The translations under genes were made by a program, and so were the position numbers. From contig CAKSOW010000009.1 of assembly GCA_934479825.1 (NCBI GenBank), positions 22,001-86,000 on the forward strand: a stretch of 64,000 bases of DNA, written 5' to 3'. This document shows positions 1-8,354 of the stretch, piece by piece; the first letter of the stretch is position 1, and the number at the start of each line of letters is the position of its first letter. The notes beneath the pieces were generated by a model. It worked only from the letters and a program-made list of their open reading frames with translations. It was not told the DNA's origin and ran no database searches. This stretch comes from an uncultured Eubacteriales bacterium. Its GTDB lineage: Bacteria > Bacillota > Clostridia > Oscillospirales > CAG-382.

Positions 1-281
1 TAGTCGGTCGGCAGATAAAAATCGAGATAGCGGTGCGTTCCGGCACGCAGGAAACGTCCGAAATGTATTTCATTCGGGCTGAAAACGAAAAAATCACCGC
101 GCACAGTGTTGTAAATTTGGTCGCCGACCACACCGGCAAGGTCATCGGTCAACAAAAACGAAAATTTTTGTACGGTGTAGAGGAGAACGCTGTTGTCGGA
201 TTTTGTGTGCTCCACCGCCGAATAATTCATGGTTGCTTCACAAAGACCGGCAATGGGAGCAATTTTTTTGACTATCTGCAT
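1..281 (-). CDS. AraC-family regulator, N-terminal cupin part (partial, runs off the window start)
   Basis: The minus strand encodes 93 residues from an ATG at 281, preceded by a GAGGG ribosome site, and the frame stays open to the window edge. The stretch GDFFVFSPNEIHFGR followed by a Tyr-Leu-Asp-Phe-Tyr strand is the beta-barrel sensing fold found at the N-terminus of AraC-type activators, where it binds a small ligand. The DNA-binding C-terminus would lie beyond position 1, so the family call is by inference from this half. It is transcribed away from the glycyl radical enzyme gene and is its probable regulator. A competing plus-strand frame over the same bases lacks any family likeness. 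Confidence 0.7.
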   Translation of the reverse strand, partial: MQIVKKIAPIAGLCEATMNYSAVEHTKSDNSVLLYTVQKFSFLLTDDLAGVVGDQIYNTVRGDFFVFSPNEIHFGRFLRAGTHRYLDFYLPTD

Positions 282-422
282 CTTAAATCCCTCAGTTTCA
301 TTTTTGACAACTTTTTGTGCAGAAAAACTATATCTAAGTTTTTGAATATATGGTATAAGAAGTATAGCACAAGGATTCACAAATGTCAAACATAAAATTA
401 AACGAATATGAGGTGTTGCTTT

Positions 423-2558
423 TTGAAACCGGAACTTGCAAAAATAACCGCTCCGTCCGAGCGTGTACAAAAGCTCCGCAAATACTATTCCGAAAACTCG
501 GCGATGGTTTTGGACCGCACACTTGCACCATGGAAATGCTCGCATTCCCGCCTGCTTTACGCAGAGGGGTGGGCAAAGAACGCGGACGCTCCGACGGTTG
601 TTTTTCGCCGCTCTATGGCAGAAAAATATATGCTTGAAAATACAAAGCCTGTCATCTGCGCCGGAGAGCTCATTGTCGGGCAGCCGAATTTTGCAGCATT
701 CAATAAGGATGAAACCGAAAAGGATCGCTATTACACCGATTTGCTTCGCGACGGCATTCCGCAATCACGCGGCAGAGCCGACCATATGGCGCTCGACTAC
801 CCAAAGCTGCTTTCTCTTGGCGTCGAGGGCTTGATTGCAGAAATGAAAAATGCCGGTGAGAAGCTGGATTTACGCGACGGCAGAAACGTCGGAAAATACG
901 AATTCTACGAATGCTGTATTCTTGAACTGCAAGGCGTATTAACGCTTGCGGCCAACTATGCGGCCGAAGCCCACCGTATGGCGGAAGCTGCTTCTGACGG
1001 AGAAAAGGCAGAACTTCTCGCATTGGCAGATACCATGGAACGTGTTCCGGCAAAGCCGGCGCGAACCTTTCGGGAAGCCTTGCAAAGCATTCATCTGTTT
1101 TTATACAGCCTGTACGGTATTTATTCGGCCGGCCGTCCCGATCAATATCTCTTGCCGTACTATCGTAACGACATCGAAAACGGGATTCTTGACGAAGTCA
1201 CGGCACAAGAGCTGATTGATTGCTTCTGCTTACAGTATATGAACAACATGAGTGCTTGGGCGGCAGCCGGCTTTATGCTCGGCGGAAGAGATCCCGAGGG
1301 AAAAGCCGTTGAAAATGCGTTGACCTGGCATTTTCTCATGGCCATTTCCCATACGCACACGCCCGATCCGAATGTCGGGTTTTGCGTAACGAGCGAAACA
1401 AGCGGCGATATTCTCGATTTCGTATCGCACCTTTTGCAAGCCGGACACGGCAATCCGCAGATCTGGAACAATGATAAGATAACGGAATCCATGTTAAAAT
1501 ACGGCTACACGCCGCACGACGCCAACAATTTTACCCATTCGGTCTGTGTGGAGATCACCCCCATCGGCTGTTCGGGCGTATCCATCACCAGTCCCTATAT
1601 CAATATGTTAAAAATCTTCATGGACACGTTTTTGAATGTCCCGGAGGATATCGGCTTTGAGGAGTTGCTTGCGCGTTTTGAGAAAGCGTTCGGTGATTAT
1701 TGCGATAAGGCGATGCTGACTGAAAATCTTTGGCAGCTTGAACGCGCACGCAACGGCACTGACCCGATCCGCATATCCGCTCTCATCGGGGATTGTACAG
1801 AGCGCGGCCTTTCCGGTGATGCCGGCGGTGCAAGATATAATTTTATTGAGCCGAATATGCTCGGTATGACCAATGTCATCGAAAGCCTCAATGTTCTCGA
1901 AAAACTCGTTTATACCGACAAAATGCTGACAATTGCTGAATTCAAGCAAGCAATCAACGACAATTATAAAGGCCATGAGGAGCTGTTGAATACGATTATA
2001 AACCGTGTCGACCATTTCGGGAACTGCACCGAAAGCACGAATCGCCTTGCGGCGCGTATTTCGGACATGGTATTAAAGACGTTTGACCTCTACACCACCT
2101 GCCGCGGCGCAAAAGTCATTCCCGGCGCGTTTTCCTATCGTGACCACGAAATCAACGGCAGACATACCGGTGCTTCGCCCGACGGCAGACTTGCCGGTGC
2201 GCCGCTTTCCGCCGGTTCCGATCCGGTTCAGGGCTATGACCGTTCCGGCCCGACGATGAGTCTTTGCTCGTCGGCGGCTTGGAAACCGGTGCGCTTTTTG
2301 GGCGGAACGGCATTAAATATCAAATTAAACAAGAACACGCCGCCTGCCGCCATCCGCTCGCTCATTGAGGGCTTCTTAAAGACGGAGGATGCGCAAATGC
2401 AGTTCAATATCGTAAGTCCCGACGAGCTTCTCGACGCTCAGATTCATCCGGAAAAACACGGCGATCTTATTGTGCGTATCGGCGGATACAGCGATTATTT
2501 CACGCGTATTCCGAAAGGCTTGCAGGACGATGTGATTTCGCGCAGTATGGGAGATTAA
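423..2558 (+). CDS. Glycyl radical enzyme (pyruvate formate-lyase / dehydratase superfamily)
   Basis: About 711 residues, the usual length of the PFL-like family of anaerobic radical enzymes. The C-terminal glycyl loop RIGGYSDYF places the radical Gly near residue 688. The active-site loop reads SVCVEITP, with the thiyl Cys near 375 and Glu two residues later. The Cys-x-Glu pair is typical of dehydratase and lyase members, whereas pyruvate formate-lyase itself has Cys-Cys. I chose the TTG at 423 because AGGTG sits seven bases upstream; an ATG at 408 in the same frame has no ribosome site. The stop lies two bases before the activase gene. The substrate cannot be read from sequence. Neighbours are an AraC regulator, the activase and a short-chain dehydrogenase. 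Confidence 0.9.
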   Translation: MKPELAKITAPSERVQKLRKYYSENSAMVLDRTLAPWKCSHSRLLYAEGWAKNADAPTVVFRRSMAEKYMLENTKPVICAGELIVGQPNFAAFNKDETEKDRYYTDLLRDGIPQSRGRADHMALDYPKLLSLGVEGLIAEMKNAGEKLDLRDGRNVGKYEFYECCILELQGVLTLAANYAAEAHRMAEAASDGEKAELLALADTMERVPAKPARTFREALQSIHLFLYSLYGIYSAGRPDQYLLPYYRNDIENGILDEVTAQELIDCFCLQYMNNMSAWAAAGFMLGGRDPEGKAVENALTWHFLMAISHTHTPDPNVGFCVTSETSGDILDFVSHLLQAGHGNPQIWNNDKITESMLKYGYTPHDANNFTHSVCVEITPIGCSGVSITSPYINMLKIFMDTFLNVPEDIGFEELLARFEKAFGDYCDKAMLTENLWQLERARNGTDPIRISALIGDCTERGLSGDAGGARYNFIEPNMLGMTNVIESLNVLEKLVYTDKMLTIAEFKQAINDNYKGHEELLNTIINRVDHFGNCTESTNRLAARISDMVLKTFDLYTTCRGAKVIPGAFSYRDHEINGRHTGASPDGRLAGAPLSAGSDPVQGYDRSGPTMSLCSSAAWKPVRFLGGTALNIKLNKNTPPAAIRSLIEGFLKTEDAQMQFNIVSPDELLDAQIHPEKHGDLIVRIGGYSDYFTRIPKGLQDDVISRSMGD

Positions 2559-2560
2559 AC

Positions 2561-3451
2561 ATGCTTGTGTTCAACATTCAGCACTTTTCCACGCACGATG
2601 GTCCCGGTTTGCGCACAGTGATTTTCTTCAAAGGCTGCCCGTTAAACTGTGCCTGGTGCCATAATCCCGAAGGAAAAGGCTTCCTGCCGGAATTGAGCTT
2701 TGATGCCGCACGCTGTATCGGGTGCAGAAAATGTGCCGTATGCCCGGAACAGGCACACGAATTTGCTCCGACACATATATTCAAACGCGAAAAGTGCAGC
2801 CTGTGCGGCAAATGCGTTTCCGTTTGTCCGGCCGGCGCGTTGGAGATTATCGGGAAAGACTATACGGTCGACGCACTCCTGCAGGAGGTCAAAAAGGACG
2901 CGGTGTTTTATGGCGCGGAGGGCGGCGTAACGCTGTCCGGCGGCGAGCCGTTTGCACAGCCTGAAGGACTGATGGAATTGCTTCCGGCACTTAAAAGGGC
3001 AGGAATTCATACAGCGATTGAAACCTCCGGCTGTGTGTCTCCTGAACAATTGGAGCAAGCTGCCAAACACACCGATCTGTTTTTGTACGACTTCAAGCTT
3101 GCAGACGGGCTTTGTAAGACGTATATCGGCGTCGCGCCGGAAAAACTTCTCGCCGGACTTGCGGTTCTTGACCGATCGGATGCCTCCGTCCTCTTGCGCT
3201 GTCCGATTGTTCCGGATATCAATGACAACGACCGCCATTTGGCGGCTATTGCACTTACGGCAAACGAACACAGTTGTGTCAAAGCGGTGGAGCTTGAGCC
3301 GTATCATCCGCTCGGACTTCGAAAATATGCTTGTGTGGGCAGTCGGGCGGCATACACAAGAAACAAAAAAATGAACTGCGAAGTGCTTGCGGCAATGACA
3401 AAAAAACTGCGGACAATGACGGTCAAAAAGGTTTTGGAGAGCGTGCAGTAG
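2561..3451 (+). CDS. Glycyl radical enzyme activase (radical SAM)
   Basis: A 296-residue radical SAM enzyme that uses S-adenosylmethionine and a [4Fe-4S] cluster to abstract hydrogen from the active Gly of its partner. The cluster motif is Cys26-x3-Cys30-x2-Cys33, and the GGE motif lies at 127-129. Between them are two ferredoxin-type Cys groups, at 52-61 and at 79-89. Activases of the dehydratase-type glycyl radical enzymes carry this extra ferredoxin insert; the PFL activase PflA lacks it. The first ferredoxin group is one residue shorter between its last two Cys than the usual pattern. The gene starts two bases after the enzyme gene, so the pair is co-translated. Confidence 0.93.
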   Translation: MLVFNIQHFSTHDGPGLRTVIFFKGCPLNCAWCHNPEGKGFLPELSFDAARCIGCRKCAVCPEQAHEFAPTHIFKREKCSLCGKCVSVCPAGALEIIGKDYTVDALLQEVKKDAVFYGAEGGVTLSGGEPFAQPEGLMELLPALKRAGIHTAIETSGCVSPEQLEQAAKHTDLFLYDFKLADGLCKTYIGVAPEKLLAGLAVLDRSDASVLLRCPIVPDINDNDRHLAAIALTANEHSCVKAVELEPYHPLGLRKYACVGSRAAYTRNKKMNCEVLAAMTKKLRTMTVKKVLESVQ

Positions 3452-3470
3452 AAAAACGGGAGAAGCTTAT

Positions 3471-3716
3471 ATGAAGGTTTTCGAAAAAGCTTCCCGCGTT
3501 GTCTTTATCGGCGATAGTATCACGTATTCCAACAACTATGTTTCGCGCATTTTTGCGTATTACGCCAAATACCCGCCGAAACGGCGCGTTCGGTTTTACA
3601 ATGCCGGCGTTTTGGGCGGCACAGAATTATCTGCAAAATAACCGCACGAACCGGAATTACTGTGCCGGATTTGTCAAGAAACCGACCGTGTTTATACCGT
3701 TCGGAATGCACGGTAA
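3471..3716 (+). pseudogene. GDSL/SGNH hydrolase remnant with internal deletion
   Basis: From an ATG at 3471 behind GGGAGAAGC, the frame reads MKVFEKASRVVFIGDSITYS and reaches an AGVLGG block, the nucleophile and oxyanion blocks of SGNH esterases. It stops at TAA 3639. The same frame then continues to 3716 with PHEPELLCRICQETDRVYTV, which looks like the C-terminal end of such a protein. The middle, which would hold the catalytic Asp and His, is absent. This reads as a hydrolase of about 200 residues reduced to its two ends. It sits between the activase and the dehydrogenase, so it was probably part of that operon. Confidence 0.7.
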
Positions 3717-3738
3717 GACAAGATCAGGAGGGAAATCG

Positions 3739-4461
3739 ATGTTTGAAAATAAATGTGTGGTCATTACCGGCGGAAGCGAGGGAATCGGCTTCGCCTGCGC
3801 CGCCTGTTTTCTCGAACGGGGCGCACGGGTCTTAATCACCGGCAGAAGCAAGGAAAAACTGCATCATGCGGAAACTCTTTTGCATTCCGACCGTGTGCAT
3901 ACACTGGTGTGGGATGTTACCAATTTTGCAAATTTGGATGCGCGTGTTGACGATTGTGTGCGGATACTCGGCAAAATCGATATTTTTATCAACAACGCAG
4001 GGCTTGCGGCAAAAGCGGATTTCATGGGCGATGTTTTTGGCGTTACTTACGACGATTGGGACACGGTCATGAACACAAATTTGAAAAGCATGTATTTTAT
4101 TTGCCGTCGGGTGATTCTTGTCATGAAAAGCACCGGAAGCGGTGGCTGTATTATCAATATCGGTTCGGAGCAGGGCTTCCGACCGGGCGGCTTTACGCCG
4201 TATCCGATCTCCAAATGTGCGGTGGATTACTTAACCAAAGGCTTTGGCAGACGCTTTATCAAGGACGGTATCCGCGTAAATTCCGTAGCACCCGGTGCGG
4301 TCAACACCTCGCTTCAGCAAAACGACGGGATCCTTCCGGCGAAAGCCATTGCCGCTGCGGTCTGCTTTCTTGCTTCGGAGGAGGCGTATGCCGTCTCGGG
4401 TGAAACACTGATTGCAGATCGTTGTGAACATCTCGGCGTTTCGTGGTTTTCGGACCGTTAA
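3739..4461 (+). CDS. Short-chain dehydrogenase/reductase (SDR)
   Basis: A 240-residue classical SDR, an NAD(P)-dependent oxidoreductase of alcohols, ketones or sugars. The cofactor motif TGGSEGIG is at 10-17, NNAG at 85-88, and the catalytic set is Ser143, Tyr155 and Lys159. The ATG at 3739 follows AGGAGGG with ideal spacing; a longer frame upstream to 3499 only overlaps the hydrolase remnant. It lies in line with the glycyl radical enzyme operon and may process its product, for example an aldehyde or keto compound. This is inferred from position only. The C-terminus is slightly short after the usual SGxTLxxDGG-like segment, here ending in ADRCEHLGVS. Confidence 0.88.
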   Translation: MFENKCVVITGGSEGIGFACAACFLERGARVLITGRSKEKLHHAETLLHSDRVHTLVWDVTNFANLDARVDDCVRILGKIDIFINNAGLAAKADFMGDVFGVTYDDWDTVMNTNLKSMYFICRRVILVMKSTGSGGCIINIGSEQGFRPGGFTPYPISKCAVDYLTKGFGRRFIKDGIRVNSVAPGAVNTSLQQNDGILPAKAIAAAVCFLASEEAYAVSGETLIADRCEHLGVSWFSDR

Positions 4462-4533
4462 AAGCGGCGATGCCCCAAAAGGTCTTTTCAGGCAATCCGT
4501 GAAATGATTTTGCGCTTTGCGGTTCAAAAACAG

Positions 4534-4575
4534 AAAAATCTCCGGGACGGCTGTTGTCCGCCCGGAGATTTTTCT
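4534..4575 (+). terminator. Intrinsic terminator after the SDR gene
   Basis: AAATCTCCGGG pairs with CCCGGAGATTT around a 14-base loop, followed by TTTTTCTTGG. It closes the glycyl radical enzyme operon about 70 bases after the SDR stop. Confidence 0.85.
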
Positions 4576-4645
4576 TGGCATCACTGCGTACTTTTTCCTG
4601 CCGCTTTCATCTTTCCGAAAAGACAGGAAGTTTTACGGATATTGC

Positions 4646-4675
4646 TTGACAGAAAAGCGCAAAAAACGCTATAAT
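4646..4675 (+). promoter_or_regulatory. Sigma-A promoter for the glycosidase fragment
   Basis: A perfect TTGACA at 4646 and TATAAT at 4670 are separated by 18 bases. They lie 48 bases upstream of the GTG start at 4723. Confidence 0.85.
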
Positions 4676-4722
4676 AAAGTGTCAATACAGTGCGTTTCCG
4701 GAACGCCGAACGGAGGAAAAAC

Positions 4723-5445
4723 GTGATTTATACCACCGAGCTTTACAGAAAAAGAATCGACAACATCGAGTATGCGAGCCGAGCCGTCAAGAGCTGCTTC
4801 CGGAAACTGCATATCCGCGACTATATTCCGGGCCAGGCCATCTACAACCTCGGCGAATATCTGAATAAGATGACCATCCGGCCAACGGAATACGATTATA
4901 ATCGGATAAAGCAGCTTGCGGAAAACGGCGTCGGGTTGATTCAGATCCATGAGGAATGGAACGATGCCCTGCGCGTGATGGGCGTCGATAAATACTCGTC
5001 GCATGACAAAGAGGGCTTGAAAGAATTCATCAAGCTGTGCCATTCGTTCGGCATCAAAATTTTGCCGTATCTGTCCAGCGGCTTTTTCGACGAGCGCGAC
5101 CCGGATTATAACCCGAAATTCGTCGCGCACCCGGACGCCAAGCTGTATCAGAATTACTATCGCTATCGGCTCGGCAATGCCGGTTCGCCGGAATGGAACA
5201 AATTCCTGTTTGACAACGTGCGGCGCGTGCTCGACGAATACGAATTTGACGGCATTTTCAACGATATGGGCTATGACGGCTTCGACAACAAGGGAAATCC
5301 GTATGCTTATCTGTGCTTGTCCAATCTCGGCAAAACCGGTGTCAACGCGGTGTTCAAGGAGCTTTGGAAAGACCGCGTGAGCGGCGAACGCGTGAAAGAA
5401 AAGGAAATTCCTGCCGGCGGAATGCTGTTTTTACAGCAGCTGTAA
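4723..5445 (+). CDS. Truncated TIM-barrel glycoside hydrolase-like protein
   Basis: 240 residues from a GTG at 4723 behind CGGAGGAAAA. The sequence runs through alternating strands and helices (GVGLIQIHEEW, FGIKILPYLSSGFF, then the acidic strand DGIFNDMGYDG) in the manner of the N-terminal half of an alpha-amylase/alpha-galactosidase-type barrel. Known relatives are several hundred residues longer. Here the protein loses its barrel pattern after about residue 205 and stops, which points to a 3' deletion. A strong promoter still drives it. The exact family and substrate are uncertain and activity is doubtful. Confidence 0.6.
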   Translation: MIYTTELYRKRIDNIEYASRAVKSCFRKLHIRDYIPGQAIYNLGEYLNKMTIRPTEYDYNRIKQLAENGVGLIQIHEEWNDALRVMGVDKYSSHDKEGLKEFIKLCHSFGIKILPYLSSGFFDERDPDYNPKFVAHPDAKLYQNYYRYRLGNAGSPEWNKFLFDNVRRVLDEYEFDGIFNDMGYDGFDNKGNPYAYLCLSNLGKTGVNAVFKELWKDRVSGERVKEKEIPAGGMLFLQQL

Positions 5446-5500
5446 ATTCAGCCGGTGTTTATTGCTGAAATTGCGGCAGCTTCCGTCTTTCCTGTGTAAG

Positions 5501-5535
5501 GGAAGGTGGCGCACGAAGTGCGTCGGAAGGGTTGT
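5501..5535. repeat. Small palindromic intergenic repeat
   Basis: GGAAGGTGGCGCAC and GTGCGTCGGAAGGG form an imperfect palindrome around GAA. Interspersed palindromes of this GGAAGGTGG...CGGAAGGG type are, to my memory, common in intergenic DNA of gut Clostridia. This is the only copy I see in the window. Confidence 0.5.
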
Positions 5536-5566
5536 GCCGTAAAAATACAAATTTTGCAGAAAACCG

Positions 5567-5607
5567 AAACGACCGCTATAGCCGAAAGAGACTATAGCGG
5601 TCGTTTT
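5567..5607. terminator. Bidirectional terminator between glycosidase fragment and mgtE
   Basis: AAACGACCGCTATAG pairs perfectly with CTATAGCGGTCGTTT around ten bases, and the arms are A-rich and T-rich on the outside. It can serve both the plus-strand fragment and the convergent mgtE fragment. Confidence 0.8.
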
Positions 5608-5643
5608 GCTGTTATTCGATTGTTTTCGTGTTTCCGGCAAAAA

Positions 5644-6180
5644 TCACAGGCGGAACGCCAACAATTTGATGGCGAGTCCGAAATAGACGAGCATGGCGCA
5701 CACGTCTACAAGCGTGGTGATCATGGGAGCTGCCATGACAGCCGGGTCAAAATGCAGCTTTTTGGCGAGGATCGGCAGCACCGAGCCGATGCTTTTGGCG
5801 ATGACAATGGTAAAAAGCATGGCAAGCGAAACCACAAGCGCGATAAGAACCCGGTCGGGATCTCTTGTCAAAAGCACCACGCGGATAAAGTAGATGGCGG
5901 CAAACAGAACGCCGACCACAATCGAAACGCGTAATTCTTTCCAAAGAATTTTCGGCGCATCGCTGCATTCGAGTTCACCCGTCGTAAGACCGCGGATGAC
6001 CGTTGTGCTTGCCTGGGAGCCGGAGTTTCCGCCGGTATCGAAAATCATGGGCATGAAGGTGACAAGTAGCGGAATCGCCGAGATGGCTTCCTCGAATTTT
6101 CCCAGAATCGAGCCGGTGATCGTGCCGGCAACCATGAGAATGAGCAGCCACAGAATGCGCTTTTTGACAATGGTGAACAC
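5644..6180 (-). CDS. MgtE-type magnesium transporter, membrane domain only (N-terminal truncation)
   Basis: 178 residues that match the transmembrane half of MgtE Mg2+ channels. The signature FDTGGNSGSQASTTVIRGL, normally MGGNxGxQ, lies in the middle with about five hydrophobic segments around it. Full MgtE has about 450 residues, with a cytosolic superhelical domain and CBS pair that gate the pore; both are missing here. The frame continues upstream of the GTG start for about ten residues that still look like MgtE, then meets a stop exactly where a PAP2 remnant begins. It is therefore a deletion product. Any channel made would lack its sensor, and no ribosome site precedes the GTG. Confidence 0.75.
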   Translation of the reverse strand: MFTIVKKRILWLLILMVAGTITGSILGKFEEAISAIPLLVTFMPMIFDTGGNSGSQASTTVIRGLTTGELECSDAPKILWKELRVSIVVGVLFAAIYFIRVVLLTRDPDRVLIALVVSLAMLFTIVIAKSIGSVLPILAKKLHFDPAVMAAPMITTLVDVCAMLVYFGLAIKLLAFRL

Positions 6181-6398
6181 GCCGGTTTTTATGTTATTGC
6201 GGCAACCGTTTTAACCGCCGCCGACCGGCGTTTTGCTTTTGTGGGCATTCCGCTTGCGGTATTGATCTCGTTTTCCCGGCTTTATCTGTTCGTTCACTTC
6301 CGTCCGACATACTCGCCTCGCTCTTTCTCGGCCTTGCTATCGGAATAAGCGTTTGGAGACTTGGCGGAGCTTTCCTGAATAAGGAGACTTATTTTTTG
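6181..6398 (+). pseudogene. PAP2-family phosphatase C-terminal remnant, frameshifted
   Basis: Read on the plus strand in the frame GFYVIAATVLTAADRRFAFV, the DNA runs into VLISFSRLYLFVHF. A one-base loss near 6300 shifts the frame, after which it reads DILASLFLGLAIGISVWRLG. SR-x5-H-x3-D is motif 3 of the PAP2 lipid phosphatase family, and the following hydrophobic helix fits its last membrane segment. The N-terminal two thirds with motifs 1 and 2 are absent. The remnant abuts the truncated mgtE head to head, so one deletion probably created both. Confidence 0.7.
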
Positions 6399-6426
6399 AA
6401 AAAGCAAAACTCAAGTGAAAAAGTTG

Positions 6427-6455
6427 TTGATTTTTCGATCCGTATCCGCTATAAT
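6427..6455 (+). promoter_or_regulatory. Sigma-A promoter for the esterase-lactonase gene
   Basis: TTGATT at 6427 and a perfect TATAAT at 6450 with a 17-base spacer, 36 bases before the ATG at 6492. It lies just downstream of the PAP2 remnant, so the gene is expressed independently. Confidence 0.75.
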
Positions 6456-6491
6456 GGGCATAGATATTCAAGAGGAAAGGATTACTTCTAT

Positions 6492-8102
6492 ATGGAAAAG
6501 CTCTATCGGTATGTAAACGGCGAAACCGACTTATCTTACTATGTCGCTACACCGGAAAACTATGACCCCAAGAAAAAATATCCGCTCATTGTGGCGCTTC
6601 ACGGAGCAGGCACTTTCGGAGACAACCCGAAAGCCATTCTTTCAAATCCGGAATATGTCGGCTATAAAAAATTCGCGCCCGACGCCATTTTGCTTTGTCC
6701 GCATACGCGCTTTGAGGTATGGAGTTCACAGGTGCGCCGTCTGAAAGAGGTCATTGACCTTGTATGCGACGCCTATCCGGTGGATATGTTGCGCGTTTCG
6801 ATCTGCGGCGGCAGTATGGGCGGCTTCGGCGTATGGGAAATGCTGTGTTCCTATCCCAACTTTTTTGCGGCGGCCTGTGCCATTTGCGGCGGCGGTATGG
6901 CGTGGAGAAGCGGTTGTATTGCAGCACTGCCGATCCGTGTTTATCATGGAGATAAGGATGAAACCGTGCTCCCCGAACGCAGCGCCGAAATGGTAAATGC
7001 CATGAAAGCGGCTGTGCCGGACAACAAAGAACTGGAATTCATTTTGTGCGAAAACACCGGGCACGACAGCTGGAACCGCCCCTATCTCGAAGACAATATC
7101 TTCGCTTGGCTGATTTCCCATAAACGCCGCCGTTTTACGGTCTATGCCGGCGGCCCCGAAAAAGGAAGCGGTCTTTATCGGTACACACTTTCGGACGGCA
7201 AGATGTACTTTGAGGAAAAATATCCCGATGAAGGAATTATGTACTTGAAGATCAAGCGCGGCAAACTGTATGCCCTACTCAATGAACCGTTCGGCAACCG
7301 GGAGGGCGGTCTTGTGCGATACGATATCCATGAGGACCGATTGACGGCGCGCACGCCCGTTTTCCCGACTTATGGCAAGGCCTCCTGTCATGTGGAAGTT
7401 GACGATGAGGGCAACGCGTATATAGCCAACTACTTAACCGGCAGTGTGACCAAAATAAATCTTTCGACCGGTACCGCACAATGTGTTTACCATGACGGCG
7501 ACGGTGTTTCCAAACCGCGTCAGGACAAGGAACACACACATCAGATAGCCTTTACGCCGGACGGAAAGTATTTAACGGTTTGCGATCTCGGAACAGATAC
7601 GATTCATGTATATGACAAGAATCTGTGTGAAATTTCAAACGTTTCCGCCGTACCCGGTTCCGGACCGCGGCATCTCGTTTTTTCATCGGACGGTGCCTAT
7701 GCTTATTGTGTGAACGAGCTCGACAATACCGTGACGGTATATGCATATGCGGACGGAGTTCTCTCGCGTCTTGATTCTTACGATATGCTCCCGTTCGGTT
7801 ATGAGGGACTGACAACGGCAGCCGCTATTCGTTTGTGCGGCAATTATCTGTATGTATCGACGCGCGGGCACGATTCAATCACACGTTTTGCAGTGGATGG
7901 CGCCAAGTTGACCTATGTTGACAACACAAAAGTTCAGGGGACACGTCCGAGGGACATTCACATCTCCCCGGACGGAAAATCTTTGATTTGTGCCAACGAG
8001 GGCGGAACTTTAACGCTGTTTGATATCGGTAAAGACGGTTCGCTCACCTTTACCGGAACGGAATTTGAAGTCCCGTCGGCTCTGTGTGTGGTTTTTAATT
8101 AG
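6492..8102 (+). CDS. Fusion of alpha/beta-hydrolase esterase and lactonase-type beta-propeller
   Basis: 536 residues from the ATG at 6492 behind AGAGGAAAGG. Residues 1-220 are an alpha/beta hydrolase of the feruloyl-esterase/PHB-depolymerase type: oxyanion HGAG at 37-40, nucleophile Ser108 in GGSMGG, probable Asp156 and His191 (TGHDSW). Residues 225-536 are a seven-bladed propeller of the 6-phosphogluconolactonase (YkgB/Pgl) family, with blade signatures such as GSGPRHLVFSSDG and HISPDGKSLICANEGG. There is no signal peptide, so it should be cytosolic. The two activities fit hydrolysis of an ester and a sugar lactone in plant-polymer breakdown; this is inference. A frame extension upstream to 6396 belongs to the PAP2 remnant. 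Confidence 0.85.
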   Translation: MEKLYRYVNGETDLSYYVATPENYDPKKKYPLIVALHGAGTFGDNPKAILSNPEYVGYKKFAPDAILLCPHTRFEVWSSQVRRLKEVIDLVCDAYPVDMLRVSICGGSMGGFGVWEMLCSYPNFFAAACAICGGGMAWRSGCIAALPIRVYHGDKDETVLPERSAEMVNAMKAAVPDNKELEFILCENTGHDSWNRPYLEDNIFAWLISHKRRRFTVYAGGPEKGSGLYRYTLSDGKMYFEEKYPDEGIMYLKIKRGKLYALLNEPFGNREGGLVRYDIHEDRLTARTPVFPTYGKASCHVEVDDEGNAYIANYLTGSVTKINLSTGTAQCVYHDGDGVSKPRQDKEHTHQIAFTPDGKYLTVCDLGTDTIHVYDKNLCEISNVSAVPGSGPRHLVFSSDGAYAYCVNELDNTVTVYAYADGVLSRLDSYDMLPFGYEGLTTAAAIRLCGNYLYVSTRGHDSITRFAVDGAKLTYVDNTKVQGTRPRDIHISPDGKSLICANEGGTLTLFDIGKDGSLTFTGTEFEVPSALCVVFN

Positions 8103-8354
8103 GCCGCTGAATGCATGGCATGTGCAGCCTCGGATGTTCCCTAAAAAAGCTTTTCTTAAAAGAAACATCCGGCATAAACATTGAAAATTTGACGCGCGGC
8201 CGCCCAAATATCCGGGATGCCGCACGTTTGAGCATGTCTCAAAACTACGTCTTACGGCACACCCCGATTCGTAGTGCATGTCTGCAATTTTTTCGTATTT
8301 TCATGGAAATCGCGTTTCGCTCAAAATATCCAAAAAAACTATTGCAACAATCTG

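Noticed and set aside
33..395. Plus-strand 120-residue frame at the window start
   Set aside because: It has no protein character; the minus strand over the same bases encodes an AraC-type cupin domain with a proper ribosome site.
8172..8350. A gene fragment in the tetR upstream region
   Set aside because: All six frames were considered; none gives recognisable or compositionally convincing protein.
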